Shown: positions 11,215 through 23,040 of the stretch, one piece after another
How the letters are laid out: the number at the start of each line of letters is the position of its first letter
How positions within the stretch are numbered: the stretch's first letter is position 1
DNA from: Isoetes taiwanensis
Taxonomy: Eukaryota; Streptophyta; Lycopodiopsida; Isoetales; Isoetaceae
DNA: 64,000 nucleotides
NCBI GenBank assembly: GCA_021234155.1
Contig: JAJEKV010000374.1
Location: 1-64,000, forward strand
Direction: 5' to 3'
The notes under the pieces: model-generated
Databases searched by the model: none
Told to the model about the DNA's origin: nothing
What the model saw: only the letters and a program-made list of their open reading frames with translations
Translations under genes and position numbers: made by a program

Positions 11215-11925
11215 TCACTCGACATTATTTTCATTGGTCTTTGTTGGATCGACCCAATCATCCTGCGGTCCTGGAGGTGGAGGTAGGAACTGGTTAATGT
11301 CTGGCACTACCTCTCCTTCGCGCGGCTCCTCCACTCCCCTCCACAATTCCATGTCGCGATAACTCTCAAAAGTATGCATTTGCCCATCTCTCCTGCGAGC
11401 GACTAGTTGTGGCAAAGCTGGCATGCGATCTCGCATATTTAATATGGCATATTGCAATTCAAGAAAAATTCATCCGTCTTGCATTGGACAGCAGCGGCTT
11501 TGCAACATCCAATCAAGAACACATCGCATGTGCATACGATGCCCACGCCCTAGAGTATACCAACCCACCTGTGTCAAGTTGTTCGCACACCACATGCAAT
11601 GTCTATAATCAGCAGCTTTTAGCTCTTCCCACTTGCTCTCATACAGGTACTTGCGAGGGAGATATACAATTGACTGCTCCAAAGTCACCCTAAAAGGGTC
11701 AGAGTCCAATGATCTTGTTAGGTTGCACAAATGATCGTTGTTTTCCCTGAGGATCGTTGCCTCTCTGTTCAATGCCGCTAGCTGCCATTTAGTGTCCTCT
11801 AATTCGGCTGCCATCTTCTCATACCCATCGGCACGGTCCTTTAAGCAAATATTCTCTTCAGAAGGGGTTAGGTTCTGACTTCTCTCATTCTCCAATTGGG
11901 CCCGAATGTCTACAAGCTCATTCAC
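11215..11925 (-). pseudogene. Coiled-coil protein with degenerate RING-like finger
   Basis: The frame runs from 11925 to 11215 with a single in-frame stop at 11470-11472. The first half is a coiled coil (ENICLKDRADGYEKMAAELE and following heptads). Then comes CMWC, a 15-residue gap, GHRMHMRCVLDW and CCPMQ. This matches the CGHxxHxxCxxxW..CPxC frame of RING-H2 fingers, but the Cys before GH is Arg and the last Cys is Gln. A proline-rich tail (FLPPPPGPQDD) ends the frame. If functional, it could be an E3-like adaptor; the missing ligands and nonsense codon argue against activity. It lies on the same strand as the two following broken genes, possibly one element. Confidence 0.5.
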
Positions 11926-12451
11926 GGCTCGAATTGCGCATTAGAGGAAATTTGAGATCTCATTTCATCCCCATAAGAATCCTCCAATGGAATGGCTACC
12001 CTCTATTAACTGCAATTAATGCAGCACCAACAACTTCATTGCTGTTGTTTTTCCCCCATAACTTTTGATCCACTTGTCAAAATGTTGCGGCGTTTGTTGC
12101 ATTAGATGCGGAATGAAAAGATCTTTCCAATGATATATGGTTATGATGTATTTCAATATGGTAATATGCGTTAACCTTAAAAAAATATGATTTTTTGCTT
12201 ATTTCTTATATATTTATATCGTAAAAGATGTATGAATGGATTATCACTAGATAGATCTTGTGAAGACGAACCCATTGCTACAAAAAGTTTTTGAATCGAA
12301 GTTCTGGATCAAAAGTTGTAATGAAAAAATGATACTACAGAAGTTAGTTGTAGCTGCATTAATTCAAAGTGTCGCCACATAATATTTTCTTGGAATGAGA
12401 TATATTGGAGCTCTTCTCTTATTGGACAGTTTAAAAAGCTGACATGGCATT

Positions 12452-13206
12452 TTAAGCATCCCTTAATGGGACAAAATGTGATCTCATTTTTCCTCTAATG
12501 GCTACCCCTGCCACTTCCAAAAGTCGGATAGCGTCAGCAACCAGGTATGTAATGGTGATAGGCTCACCATGCGCGCCACTCTCGCTATCTTCTGATAGCT
12601 TAACACTCTTGGTGCTGCCTTTACCGCTTCTTTGCCTCCATTTTCTACTCCCATAATTTACAGGCACTTCCTTCACAAGCTCATAATATACTTGCTGCGC
12701 AAAACTCTTACTGAACTCACTATTGTGGGGTAGGTGTCCCTTCACTTGGACATGCCGCTCCACTGCTTTTGCTCGCACCACAGCAATCTTGCACTCATGA
12801 GCTTTGTACTTACCCCTCTTATTGGGCCAATCCCTTTCAAACTCATTCTTGTCTAAATTTGTTAACACGTCCTCGTAGTCTGCTCCATGCGGACAATAGC
12901 CTGGCTCTGTCTCGCCAGCTACGTTATGCACCTCTGTGATGGTGCAGTTTTCTCTCTTAGATACGTCTTCCATCGCACGCAGCCTTCGTAACTCAGCCGT
13001 GTGATACTCTTTCGCTTCTCATGTGCTACTGCTCTCTCCACTTGCGGAGCAGCTGACAATTCAAGCTCATTCTCCATGCTTTGCAAGAAAGGAGAGGAGG
13101 TCCTCAAATGCGAAGGTACTAAAAAATCATGTGGAGCCGAAGGCATTCCCTGCTGCTCCGATGTGTCCACGTTGGGAGGAGATTGGTCATGCTGTTCATG
13201 AGACAT
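12452..13206 (-). pseudogene. Unrecognised protein, two frames
   Basis: The start is taken at 13206 (MSHEQHDQSPPNVDTSEQQ) because the 35 codons upstream look like AT-rich leader. The frame changes near 12960, then continues as EDVSKRENCTITEVHNV to the stop at 12452. The second part has KGHLPHNSEFSKSFAQQVYY followed by a basic segment RKWRQRSGKGSTK and an acidic one. I recognise no domain. It lies between the RING-like and kinase-fold frames on the same strand. A one-base shift makes it a pseudogene in this copy. Confidence 0.4.
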
Positions 13207-13450
13207 AATTATAGTGTTGACTTGTAAAGGTGTGCTTTGACTTCTTGTCTTTATAATTTTCGTTAGCTGTGACGTATAAAAAAAGCACACAATAAATAAC
13301 ACAAAAAGCACACGAAAAGAAGAGCTATATACATGGACAATAATTTCTCAAATAGAATCAAACAAGCGTTTAATAAATTTCTTTTGAATATTATATACAA
13401 GAATGTTTGAATGTAAATTTAGGTGTCGTGTGAATAACAGAATATGCACG

Positions 13451-14939
13451 CTAAACGTGACTAGGACCAGCTTGGTCTACTGCGTCGTCCCCACCGTGGC
13501 CAAGTTGAAGAATCCAATCTGATTCCAATTGTGGCCTCGTGCACGGAATTGGAGAGCAATAAAACCTACTCCGCATGGTGTCAAGTAGCTGGGCCAGATC
13601 AAATTTTCGTGTTTTGTCTCTCATTGATGACTCAACGCAATGCTTCAAATAGTCGCACATTCTCCGATGCTTGCCTTGCTGCTCCAAGATTCCTATCGAC
13701 TCCATGTAGGAGTGCTTACTAGCAAAATCAGCCAAGTAATAGACAATGTACGATGCCCCATGCAAGTCAAAGTCAACCCTTGCAGCCACTGTCTTTGAGC
13801 CACTACCAAAATAAAGATCATCGTGCATATATGGATGTCTGTCCCTTTCCATCTCAATTCTTTTCTTACCCTCACCATCCAAACCCTTGTGATGCCATCG
13901 CTTTACCTCCACTGTCTCGCCCATCAACCTAGATCCACCCCAATCACAAATGCCAATATATACAGCCTGAGGATCAATGCATCCCTTCTCCTTTCTATAC
14001 TCAAAATGGAGCAATAGATTGCCTGGGTGCAAGTCCATATGCAAATACCTTTCTTGATGATGTTTTCGAAGGCCGCTGCAGAATGACATTGCCAAGTCCC
14101 CAACCCTAGAGGCAACAAATAATTCTTTCCTTCTGCGCTCCTCAAGGCGCATCAAGTCTGTCTCAACACTAAGGATAACTCCTAACTTCTTAAATGCAAG
14201 CTCTGCAAAAGCATTGCACCCATGACTTGTAAAGAAGGTTGCCAATGAACCTCCATTCCAAAAAGAAAAAAATTAAGCTTTGTCTTTCTAAGCCGGTTGT
14301 GCTACCGATGCAACGTATTATACACCCATGCCTAACTTGCATCCCAGACTCCCTCATGTTCTTCAACATAGCTTCCACTAATTTATTGGGATCTGTACCT
14401 GGCTGAAAATTATTGTTTTGAAATTTTACACAATATGGTTCATCCTTAATAAAACTAGACCCTAAAATATTGCATTTATGCACTGTGCCTTATGAATCGG
14501 AACCAATTCGTTGTCTGTTTATTATCTGCGATGAATCTACTTTGGCAAACCAAGTTCTCTTAGCATCTGCTCTTCTAGGAGCTTCCCACTCCCTATCTGT
14601 CTCACCAGGACGTTTGGCTCTTATTGTTTGCGCCAACACTTTCTTAATACGATGAGGGGGTTGGTGGGCTTCTTTCTTCAACTTCCTATTGCTCCATGCC
14701 ACATTCCCCGTGATGGCTTTTTCTTTCAGCTCTAGCCTCAAGGGATGACTATTCAAATTTGCAACTTTCGTGATCATATTCCCAGTAGTGCGACTAATAT
14801 TGCCCACTATCCATGTATACCTCTCTTGCTCACTCTTTTCAGGCTCTAGAGCTATCATTCGAGGCTTAAAAGCCCTCTCGACATCTTTAACAAGCCCTGC
14901 ATGGTAGTCTAGCCACTCTTCCTCGCTGGGTAAAAGCAT
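13451..14939 (-). pseudogene. Kinase-fold protein with HxDLHPGN and DWG motifs
   Basis: The proposed start at 14939 reads MLLPSEEEWLDYHAGLVKD. A basic, Lys/Arg-rich region follows to an in-frame TAA near 14490. The same frame resumes with GSSFIKDEPYCVKF and QPGTDPNKLVEAMLKNMRES, then shifts near 14250 into the long frame ending at 13451. That frame holds ERYLHMDLHPGNLLLHF (catalytic-loop type HxDxxxxN) and VYIGICDWGGSRL (metal-binding DWG in place of DFG). This is the layout of protein-kinase-like and aminoglycoside/choline-kinase-like folds. No APE or activation segment of a standard eukaryotic kinase is visible. The substrate is unknown. It looks like a gene carried by a repeated element, broken here by one stop and one shift. 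Confidence 0.55.
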
Positions 14940-15252
14940 GTTAGGGTGTACCACTTTTGGAACCTGCAAAAGTACATACACTAGGTACTTCAGAACTGGG
15001 TACTTTCTCATTTTTATTTTCATTAAAAGTAGTACAAAAGTCCAAAATAAAAGTCAAGGAAGCATTAATATTCAAAGTTAAGATAAAGATAATGCTACTG
15101 GAGATTAAAATATGTATAAAAGTTCTAGAGTGTACCTTTTATTGAGATATTACACAGGTACCCAGTACCCAGTCCTGGGTACCTTTTTAGGTACTTTTTT
15201 GGTCACTAAATAATACTTTTTAAGGGACACCCTAACATGCTTTTACCCCGCT
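14923..15252. repeat. Insertion bounded by a 25-bp inverted repeat
   Basis: GGGTAAAAGCATGTTAGGGTG at about 14928 is repeated in inverted orientation as CACCCTAACATGCTTTTACCC ending near 15250. The AGGGTGTNCC start with CTTTT resembles hAT-like termini, but the flanking words are inverted, not direct, so no target duplication is supported. The interior has repeated GGTACCCAG/CTGGGTAC words. The left arm overlaps the presumed start of the kinase-fold frame. Confidence 0.5.
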
Positions 15253-15259
15253 GTTGGTA

Positions 15260-16850
15260 ATCAATTCCAAATCCTGAGCTGAGGCATTGCACAGCCGATT
15301 ACACAACCAGTTCATGAATTCTGGTCTCAAAGCAGACCATGCTTGTTGTGGTCTACTTCTTTGTCTACATTTTGAAAATAACGTTATAGAATTAGGTACT
15401 AGGAATTAGTCATATGTTTAGTGGGTGGTACTAGGAATGCGATTATAGTTGGTGCAACGATTTAGCATTTGTGAAGCTATATGAAGTAGAACAATCATGA
15501 GCAACAAAAAGAACAAGGTGCTGCGCACGGAGGGTTGCCCTCCGTATCCCGAGGGTGAAGTGGCTTAAATCATACTTCGAAAGTCATGTTTTTACAAGCA
15601 ATCAAAATTGCTACTTCAAAACAATACAATACTTGATACTATGACTTTATGAAGATGGGCTTGAAGAAATCTTTGGTCCTTATCATGGAACAAGGATTGC
15701 AAAAGCATAACACAAAATTCTATCTTGGTTCATTGGCATACTTTAGTTCATGATGGAATTCTAATTATACATCTCCACATAGAGCACATCACCAAGGATC
15801 TAATGTTACTTTGTCGGATGCTCCCGTGATATCTTCACTTCTCCTACAGATAACATCTTAGTAGGGGTAAAAGTGGAATGCACGTGCGAGTCATTGATTT
15901 GAACTGCTCATGATGTTTCACGACTATCAAGCACGTGAGGCAACTCATCTCAAAGGTAAGCTCATATAATGGAATCAAATAGCGCCTCAGGAGGAAACAA
16001 TTCGTAGATCCTAAAATGGGTTCCGTTACATATTCTAATACAGATGAGTTTTAACCCTAGTAAACATGGGCTCGGTGTTGCACACTAATATTCTGCTTAC
16101 TTGGCCACTCACTCAGATAACTGTTTAAAAATATGAGTGCAAAGTTTTATTCCAAAGTGTGTTGGATGTGAAATTTTGGTCATGTTCATGTGATTCTAGC
16201 ACTGTTGTGATGTATTATAAATCTTGCAAAAGAATTTGGATATACGTAGGTACATTATATTGGATCTATATAGATAGTTATGGGTTGTGATTGTGGTCAT
16301 GATGATATAGATGTTTGATTGTTGGGGGACGATAAGAATTAGCTTAAAAAAAACAACTTTATGTGGTGCATTTGTCTCGTTAATTGTTTTGTTATCCAAC
16401 CCTACAACATGTATGGCCCTGAATTCCACACACAACCTTGGCTATATTTCTCATTTCAATATGTTTGTCTCGATAATGTCATGTGTAGTTCATGTCTTGA
16501 GATGCATTTTGACCAAGGGCTATTAGGTCATGCATGAATTAAGAGTTTACATAAAAGTTGAACACCATTACTTGTGACATTATTTTTTATCAACAACAAA
16601 CCCAAACTGATGTCATTTTTTTGGCACAAATCCTCGGTATTAAATGTTTCATAAGGCATTTCAGAGTACCAATTAGACCATAACCAAATGTTTCTCATAT
16701 GATAGCATTAAATCCTACACAACTGGGCTAAACTTCTATTAGTTCATGCATGTGATGGCCACTAATTGATAAACCGGCAAAATGGTAATCATAAAGGTGG
16801 ACTTAGCAATAGACAGATGCCACCCTATGCATTTAAGACTTGCCACATTG
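15260..16850. other. No gene seen
   Basis: The sequence is mixed AT-rich, with a small hairpin GGAGGGTTGCCCTCC near 15530. Open frames here are short and lack protein-like motifs on either strand. Confidence 0.5.
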
Positions 16851-16857
16851 GAGGAAA

Positions 16858-17580
16858 TCAAATATATCTTGCAAGATTTTCTTGACTACTGCATGCATTT
16901 AGAACACTGGTAAATGTTATTTCATTGGCTTGGATGTCTTGGACATGCATACTCCAAAATAGCATGAAAACATATTTCTCATATCCCTCTTGGTTGTATG
17001 CAATAATAATAGAGTTCAGATACCATACCATCTTCGATGGCCATTTCAAAAACTTTATCTCGCCTCGCCCAAACTACAACACTTCCCATACATATTGATG
17101 AGAGCATTTTAATGCTCTCACTATTATATCTGATTGAATCTCACTACAAATAATACCTGCATGTACCCATTTCCCTTGTGCCAAATATTCTGGACCATAA
17201 CAAGCATTTAAAGTGCTTACATAGGTGATGATATTTGGAATTAACTTTCCAACTTGCAACACCTGAAAGAGCTTAAAAGCACACCTATAGTATCCGCATT
17301 GGGCACAAGCCCCAATCATGGCATTCCATGAAGAAATCGTTAGAAAATCTAAGGCCTCAAACACCTGATGTGCATCACCTGCACTCCCACAATTTGCATA
17401 GCCAGTAAGAAGTGCAGTCACCAAACAAGAGTCTAAATCAAAATTGTGCTTAATAATGCATGCATGTATTGCTCTAACCCTTGAAAGGTTTGCAGGACAA
17501 GAACATACTTTAAGGGTATTGATGAATGTGACATTATTGGGGTTTCTTCGTCTTGACTCGCACCACCACCATCCCTCCAT
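16858..17580 (-). pseudogene. Pentatricopeptide repeat (PPR) protein fragment
   Basis: The minus-strand frame starting near 17550 reads NPNNVTFINTLKVCS, IHACIIKHNFDLDS, ALLTGYANCGSAGDAHQVFE, SSWNAMIGACAQCGYYRCAF, then PNIITYVSTLNACYG and GKWVHAGIICSE. These are successive PPR motifs of the P/L/S class typical of organelle RNA-processing factors. A stop and frame change near 17060 leads to a second piece (16858-17049) with ANEITFTSVLNACSSQENLA. Full proteins usually carry ten or more repeats; this has about four and no targeting peptide or E/DYW end. It is a broken gene fragment, joined upstream to an unrelated acidic ORF. Confidence 0.85.
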
Positions 17581-18066
17581 TCTTCCTCAACATACTCGTC
17601 TTCAGAGGCGCTGTAGTTGAAGTCCTCACTTTGTGTAGAATACACCCTTTTTAATAATGTCGGCGAGCCTCTGCTTGTTAAGATAATGTGCTATATATTT
17701 GTACAGGACATTTGGATTCATCCTGGCCAGTCTAAAGAACGCCTGATCGACAACAATGAACCCTTAGGACGTCTTAAATGAAAGATGTTCCTGTTTGTCC
17801 AGGCTGGCTGGCAACCTTAGAAACATCTTTAATAGTGCCCATGCACTTGAATTCCTTTTCATCATAATGTTTTTGCCCTAGTGCTCCACAGACATGCAAG
17901 AATGTTAGGGTGTTGTACTTTCCAGCCGTGCCCCTAGTGACAAACCACTTGGTTTGAAAATTTTCATAAATGGCTGGCTCTTCCTCGTCCTACACCCTTG
18001 CCTGCGAATGAGGCTTCTTCACCAGCTTAAGAGTTCTTTTGGGTGCTCGCTTGCTTCCTTCTTGCC
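17581..18066 (-). pseudogene. Unrecognised transposon-like ORF with acidic tail
   Basis: Reading down the minus strand gives a basic start (EGSKRAPKRTLKLVKKP), then NFQTKWFVTRGTAGKYNTL, HVCGALGQKHYDEKEFKCMG and, after a frame change, RLARMNPNVLYKYIAHYL. The end is acidic, SASEDEYVEEEW. At least two stops and one shift break it. It directly abuts the PPR fragment in the same orientation. I recognise no domain; the layout resembles ORFs carried by plant transposons. Confidence 0.35.
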
Positions 18067-18249
18067 TGTAAAGAAAATCTTGTTGAAAGTTGTAAAGATA
18101 GATAAAACTTTCGCTAAAATGTATTTTGAAATAAAGAAATGAGAAATTCGTGCTTGAGTTTGCCAAAAACTACCATTTCCTGGCTAAACTTTGTAACTTG
18201 AGAGGCACTTTTTAGATCTACATGTAGCCAGAAAACTAGTTAATGACTT

Positions 18250-18735
18250 CTAGAAACTGCTAAAATGTATTCGGGAATAGAACATGTTTATATATGCAGG
18301 GCTACAAATGTATTCCGGAATACACTTTCTCTTCGGAAAGAAACAAAAGTGTATTCGGGAATACACTTTCAAAACTAGAATTATATTCCGGAATAGGGTT
18401 GGACTCCTCACACATTCTAAATCGGTCGTACATTGTACTTTATGGACTCACCTCTCCATGATATCTCTATGTGAACTGGAATACAGTATCAGGAAAGAAA
18501 TTTGAAGGCGCTGGTGCTGGCGACTAGAGCTCTGAGACTGGAATACAAAACCGAGGATGCCAAAATTCTTTTTAAAGGTAGGCAATGGAACCTTCTATTG
18601 TTCTATGTAAAGTGGAATACACTTGGCCTTACTTCTTGGTCTTGCATATTCTGGAATAGGTTTTCATTTCCCACTCATTTAGTTTTGTATTCCAGAATAC
18701 GTTTTCCTTCATTTTTACTGGAACTTGTACTCTAA
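18250..18735. repeat. Cluster of TATTCCGGAATA-type palindromic words
   Basis: TATTCGGGAATA, TATTCCGGAATACA and GGAATACA words occur at least eight times between 18268 and 18705, some as perfect palindromes. No coding signal is convincing here. The cluster lies just upstream of the first DUF7869-type gene and could belong to its control region or terminal repeat. Confidence 0.5.
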
Positions 18736-18762
18736 TACTGCTGCTTATGCCTCCCCACTATT

Positions 18763-20757
18763 TTGCAAATGGTGAATCGCTTTGTGAACAAACTTGCACC
18801 ACCTTTTGTTGTCTCCAATTCCTCTAGTTCGGAAGAAACTCTTGGCCTGAACGTGTTTTCTTCTGTTGTGGATACTTCTCCAACTCCCACCTCAACAAAA
18901 TCTTTGTTGCTTCTCGAAGACAGTCCAAGCCCAGCAAGACTGCCACCATCTTTCTAGCCGTCACCAAGTCTAGCAGGAAGTACAATGCCCCCTTCCAACA
19001 CAACATCACCGCCTGTATGTAGCAAGCTTCCATCAGCTTTTGTTGCATCCCCGGAACCTACACAGGCTCCACCTCAAAAAGTTATTCGGAACAAGCGACC
19101 CCCATCATTTGTCGTTTCTACTGCCTCATGTAGAAACACAAGGACTACAGAACGCTCAGGAGATCCACAACTTCTTGCATCACGACTTCACTACAAATGA
19201 GGATGATATTGCAGCATCTACTCCTCTTCACACAACCGTTGTGATACATGGGTTTGCAAAATTCCAGTCTGCTGTAAGAGAGATGTTTGCAAGAACTCCT
19301 TATCAAGATGCTGCAACAACATCTGCTACCAAAACATCTTATGGCCCATCACCTTTTTGTAACATTGTACCTCCCACTTATTCAGGTCGTGGTCTGTTTT
19401 TGGCTACAAACACATCACACAGGGCAGAGGAGGTTACCCCTAGAGTAGAACTCTCATCAGAAGATGAAGACACCAACGAGGGCAACGAGATTACATATTC
19501 TCCAGCTAGTCTTCTAAGGGATTTTAGCTTGAGAGCATGCTCCTCTGTAAGAAGAAGAAACCTTATGGATGAACAGAAAATGAGGAGACTTCTAAGAACT
19601 AAGAACTAAATACTACTCGTTGGGTTGCATTAACAGATTCAACATGGCTAAACTTCGTGCAATTAGAAACAATTACAGTTCCATAACATTGGCAGACCAG
19701 AATGCCTACTTAGCTCATCATGTAAGACCTGATTGCCACACCTTCTTGCACTACATCAATCGTGAACAAGTCTGCCAGAAATGCTTCATGGTTGTTCACC
19801 GTTTAGAGTCAACTAATGTCTCGAATACACAAAAGACTGGATAAAAACCTAGCAATTGATGATCATTGTGGTCCAAGAAGAGTTGTAACAATGCATGCCC
19901 TAGCTGATGTGTCATGGATGGAGAAATATTTTAGAGAAACATGTGAAAAGTCGCCCAACAGCAATATGTATCAATTGACAGACATCACAAAAAAGGACGT
20001 CTTCCAAGAATATAAAGAGGCATGTGTTCAGTCTCAGCATATCTCTTATTCACACTTCACTAGATTGTGGAAAAGTGAATTCGATCTTGTGAAAATTCCC
20101 AGGAAACATAGAATGTCTGTTTGTTCAAAGTATGCAGAATTAAAGAGTCAAAGAGAAACTACAAAGACAGAGATCGAAAGAAGTAAGTTAAAGTTCTTTA
20201 TTTTCACACTTGCTTCACAGAATTTTGTTAGCCTAATTTCTTCAACAGATATTGCGCAACAGAACCATGCTAGACACCTCGAACAACAGGCAGCCGAGAG
20301 AAGAAAGCTTGCTAAACACAGGAAAAAAGCTCTTGAACGTCCACTACAGTACATGTCTGTTATGATTGATAGAATGGATAAAAAAAGACAACTTGACCTC
20401 ATTTCTTGAATATTCCTAAAGATGTGCCAGAGGAATGCTATGGTTTTCCAAGGAAGTCTAAAGGTCAAAGTCTTCTTAACGTATCCTAACTTGCATGGTG
20501 ACCCAAACCTCACAATTTCAATTCTTAACAAGGTGATGTGTGAGCAAGAGCAATTACCACTAGTGCTCTATCTGCAATTTGACAACACAACTAGGAAGAA
20601 CAAGAACCAAATACTATTTGCTTATTGTGCCATGCTAGTGGAGTTAGGGATCTTCAAAAAAGTAAAGCTCGGATTTTTTACTTGTAGGGCCCTAATAATG
20701 TGTACTAGGCCCAGCGGGGGGATGTCATTTGAGCAAGAATCAACATCTGGAGCCGAT
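18763..20757 (+). pseudogene. DUF7869-type transposase-like protein, copy 1
   Basis: A chain of plus-strand frames. The N-terminal Ser/Pro-rich region (18763-19200) holds one in-frame stop, followed by an acidic stretch (VELSSEDEDTNEGNE). The next block is NQNAYL-like, with a CHTFLHYINREQVCQKC metal-binding-like cluster. The third has SHFTRLWKSEFDLVKIP, a Lys-rich coiled region and SVMIDRMDKK, equivalent to IxDgMDQxKT in relatives. The last has LTYPNLHGDPNL and LQFDNTTRKNKNQILFAYC, then GIFKKVKLGFF. The expected HTHED segment after this is scrambled. The order matches copy 2 on the minus strand. I recall this family as DUF7869; a transposase role is inferred from RNase-H-like acidic motifs. 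Several stops and shifts make it inactive. Confidence 0.65.
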
Positions 20758-21873
20758 TAATGAGGTCCTCCCCTGCCTCTTCTGCCGGGGCCCCGTACCA
20801 CCACATTGTGGCTTCTCCGGTCTCTCATTTCGTGGAACACTCGATTGTTCGACCAATTACGCCCATAATAGTGGTGTTGTTTCTTTGTCAGGGGCGGTGT
20901 GTGGCCTACATTGGGGCGGTGGTGGCATGGAGCAGCTTGGGGATGCAGTAGTAGACGGCCCGGCGACACCGTAGACTCTTGGGCAGGGGTAGGGCTAGCG
21001 CGTGGCAGGTATAGTGGTCTCTCCTTCCTGAAGCCGGGAGCTTAGCTCCTGTTGGAATTGTTGCTGCTTTGTCAATTCACGCATGCACCGCTGCAATTAC
21101 TCATGAGCCTCTACATGGAGGCCCTTGCCTTGTTCAGCGATGGCTACCCTCAGCTCCTGCACCTTCCGATCTCGAAATTGCAGAGCTATGCTCGGTTACA
21201 AGCCGAGAGTCCAGCATAGGTTTCATTCAGATGAGGCCACTTCTTGTGTCTCGACCCTAGTTTGAAGGGCTCTCAATTGTGACTGGCACTCTTCAAAAGT
21301 GACATGGACTTTTTCGCATCCATAGCGACCTCCTCAGCCTCGATGTCGGCGGGAGATGGTTTCCATTGTCTCCTGTTCAACACGTTGCTTGTCCTGTGTC
21401 ATGGTTTCAATGGCGGTGGACAAGGAATCCATGCGGGCCTGCATGTCAGCGAGACTCTTCTTGTCCTTCTGCCTTTCAGAGTGCACTAGGCGAAGGCCAT
21501 CCTCCAGGTGTTGTATACGGGTCTTTATGCTGGAAACACACTGTTTTTCAGTAGCCAGCTGCCTCTTGAGCAATTTGGGTGCAGAGACCTACGTCTCCTC
21601 TGCCAAGCAAGCAATTCGAGCTCTGTTGCCCTCTGCCATTGCTTGAACCTGTTTCCAATGCTCCTCAATTGCCTGGTTTGGTGGCGGTGAAGCACGGATA
21701 CGGCTTGCCGCTAGGCTAGAGTATCTGTCATATGCCTGCTGAGCTATGCTTGTTGCACGAGACTTTGCCCGCGTTTCTCTTTTCAGTGTGCATCTACCCA
21801 TTTTGCCAATGTCATCTGATCTGCGATTGGGGATGGCATCTATGTACTCTCCCAGTAGAAGTTTTGCTGCCAT
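20757..21873 (-). pseudogene. Coiled-coil protein fragment
   Basis: The frame from 21873 opens with MAAKLLLGEYIDAIPNRRSD, has one stop near 21590, and continues in the same frame through heptad-rich segments (RIQHLEDGLRLVHSERQKDK). After a shift near 21330 it reads QFRDRKVQELRVAIAEQGKG and LTKQQQFQQELSSRLQEGE, then a Pro-rich end (SMPPPPQCRPH). It is a long coiled coil with a proline-rich tail, of unknown function, lying between the two DUF7869-type copies. Its 3' end overlaps the decayed end of copy 1. Confidence 0.45.
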
Positions 21874-22698
21874 GTCTGCGTATCAGCACCATCCACATGC
21901 ATATCAGTGCAGTTGGATGAAGGGACACAGGGCTCGTCCGGCTCTTCTATCACTGGAGTTGCCATGAATAGGGTTTCACTCTACAGATGCTTGTCTGAAA
22001 GCCTCCAAGCACTTTGATCATACACAACCTCTGTCCCCTTACAGACGCCCGTTTGACAGAAGCAGGTGCGGGCTTTGTCACCTTACAGACACCCGTCCGA
22101 AGTGTCCTGATGCAAAATTCAAGTGCAGCCTGTAGTGCAACCTCTACCACCTTATAGACGCTTGAGGTGGGTGTTAAATTACTCCAATATGGATTTATGC
22201 TTTTGAAGGCTTGAATGCAAGATGGGCTAGATAGCGTTCTCTGATGAGGTGGGCAGGAAATACTGAGGCCGTATGACAGTACGACCTAGTTGCCCCCACT
22301 TTGCTTGGGGCTATTGGGTGCTCTTTTTTTCCTTTTCACTTTTTAGTGCTTTTGGGTGTTTATTGCTTTTGCAGGGTCTAGACCTTTGTTTAGATTTACC
22401 TTGCTCTCTGCTTCATCTTGTGCATTTTTATGTGAATGATTTGAGCTGTCGGACTGCTCCAAAACTCCTATTCGATGCAATAGAACACCTAATGGCTGCT
22501 ATGTCGGCGGCTGTGATAGGAGCCTCCGCCTTTCTCCACGCAGACCTAAATGGAACCCTAATGGGCAACTCATGTAGTGATCACATGGAGGATAAGCCCA
22601 ACAGTGGCTAGTTTCTAGCTGATCTAGCACTGAACGTAGCTTTTTTCAGGCCTTCTGAAGTTTATCAGCTGTGTTAAAAAAAAAAAGCTCCATGTGAG

Positions 22699-22729
22699 AA
22701 CCATCATTCAATTAAATTGGGATTATGTC
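22699..22729 (+). repeat. 31-bp inverted repeat, left partner
   Basis: AACCATCATTCAATTAAATT and the following GGGATTATGTC match, with one mismatch, the reverse complement of 35000-35030, 12.3 kb away. It is the left boundary candidate of a large composite element. Flanks diverge immediately on both sides. Confidence 0.75.
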
Positions 22730-23040
22730 TTAATTTTGGGACAAATTTCATATTGCATGTTTTTAGTAGCATATTCAAATTCACACATTTCACCTCAAAA
22801 TTATGAAAACGTAATATCATGTTATTTACAAAATAGTCAATATTTCACAATATAGCACCATATCATAAAAACGTGAATCAAAAATTTACATAGTTATTCA
22901 ACTTTCTTCAAGCACCCCCAATGATATCATAGCCTTCTTCCTGACATCCTGAGGTATTGTAATTCTCGCATTTCTAGCTGAAATAGTGTTTGGAGTCCAT
23001 GAGTACAAAACACTTTTCATAATCTAGCCAAAGATCGGGA

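Noticed and set aside
20760-20974. Plus-strand ORFs overlapping the Pro-rich end of the coiled-coil frame
   Set aside because: Composition and continuity favour the minus-strand frame; the plus frames are shadows.
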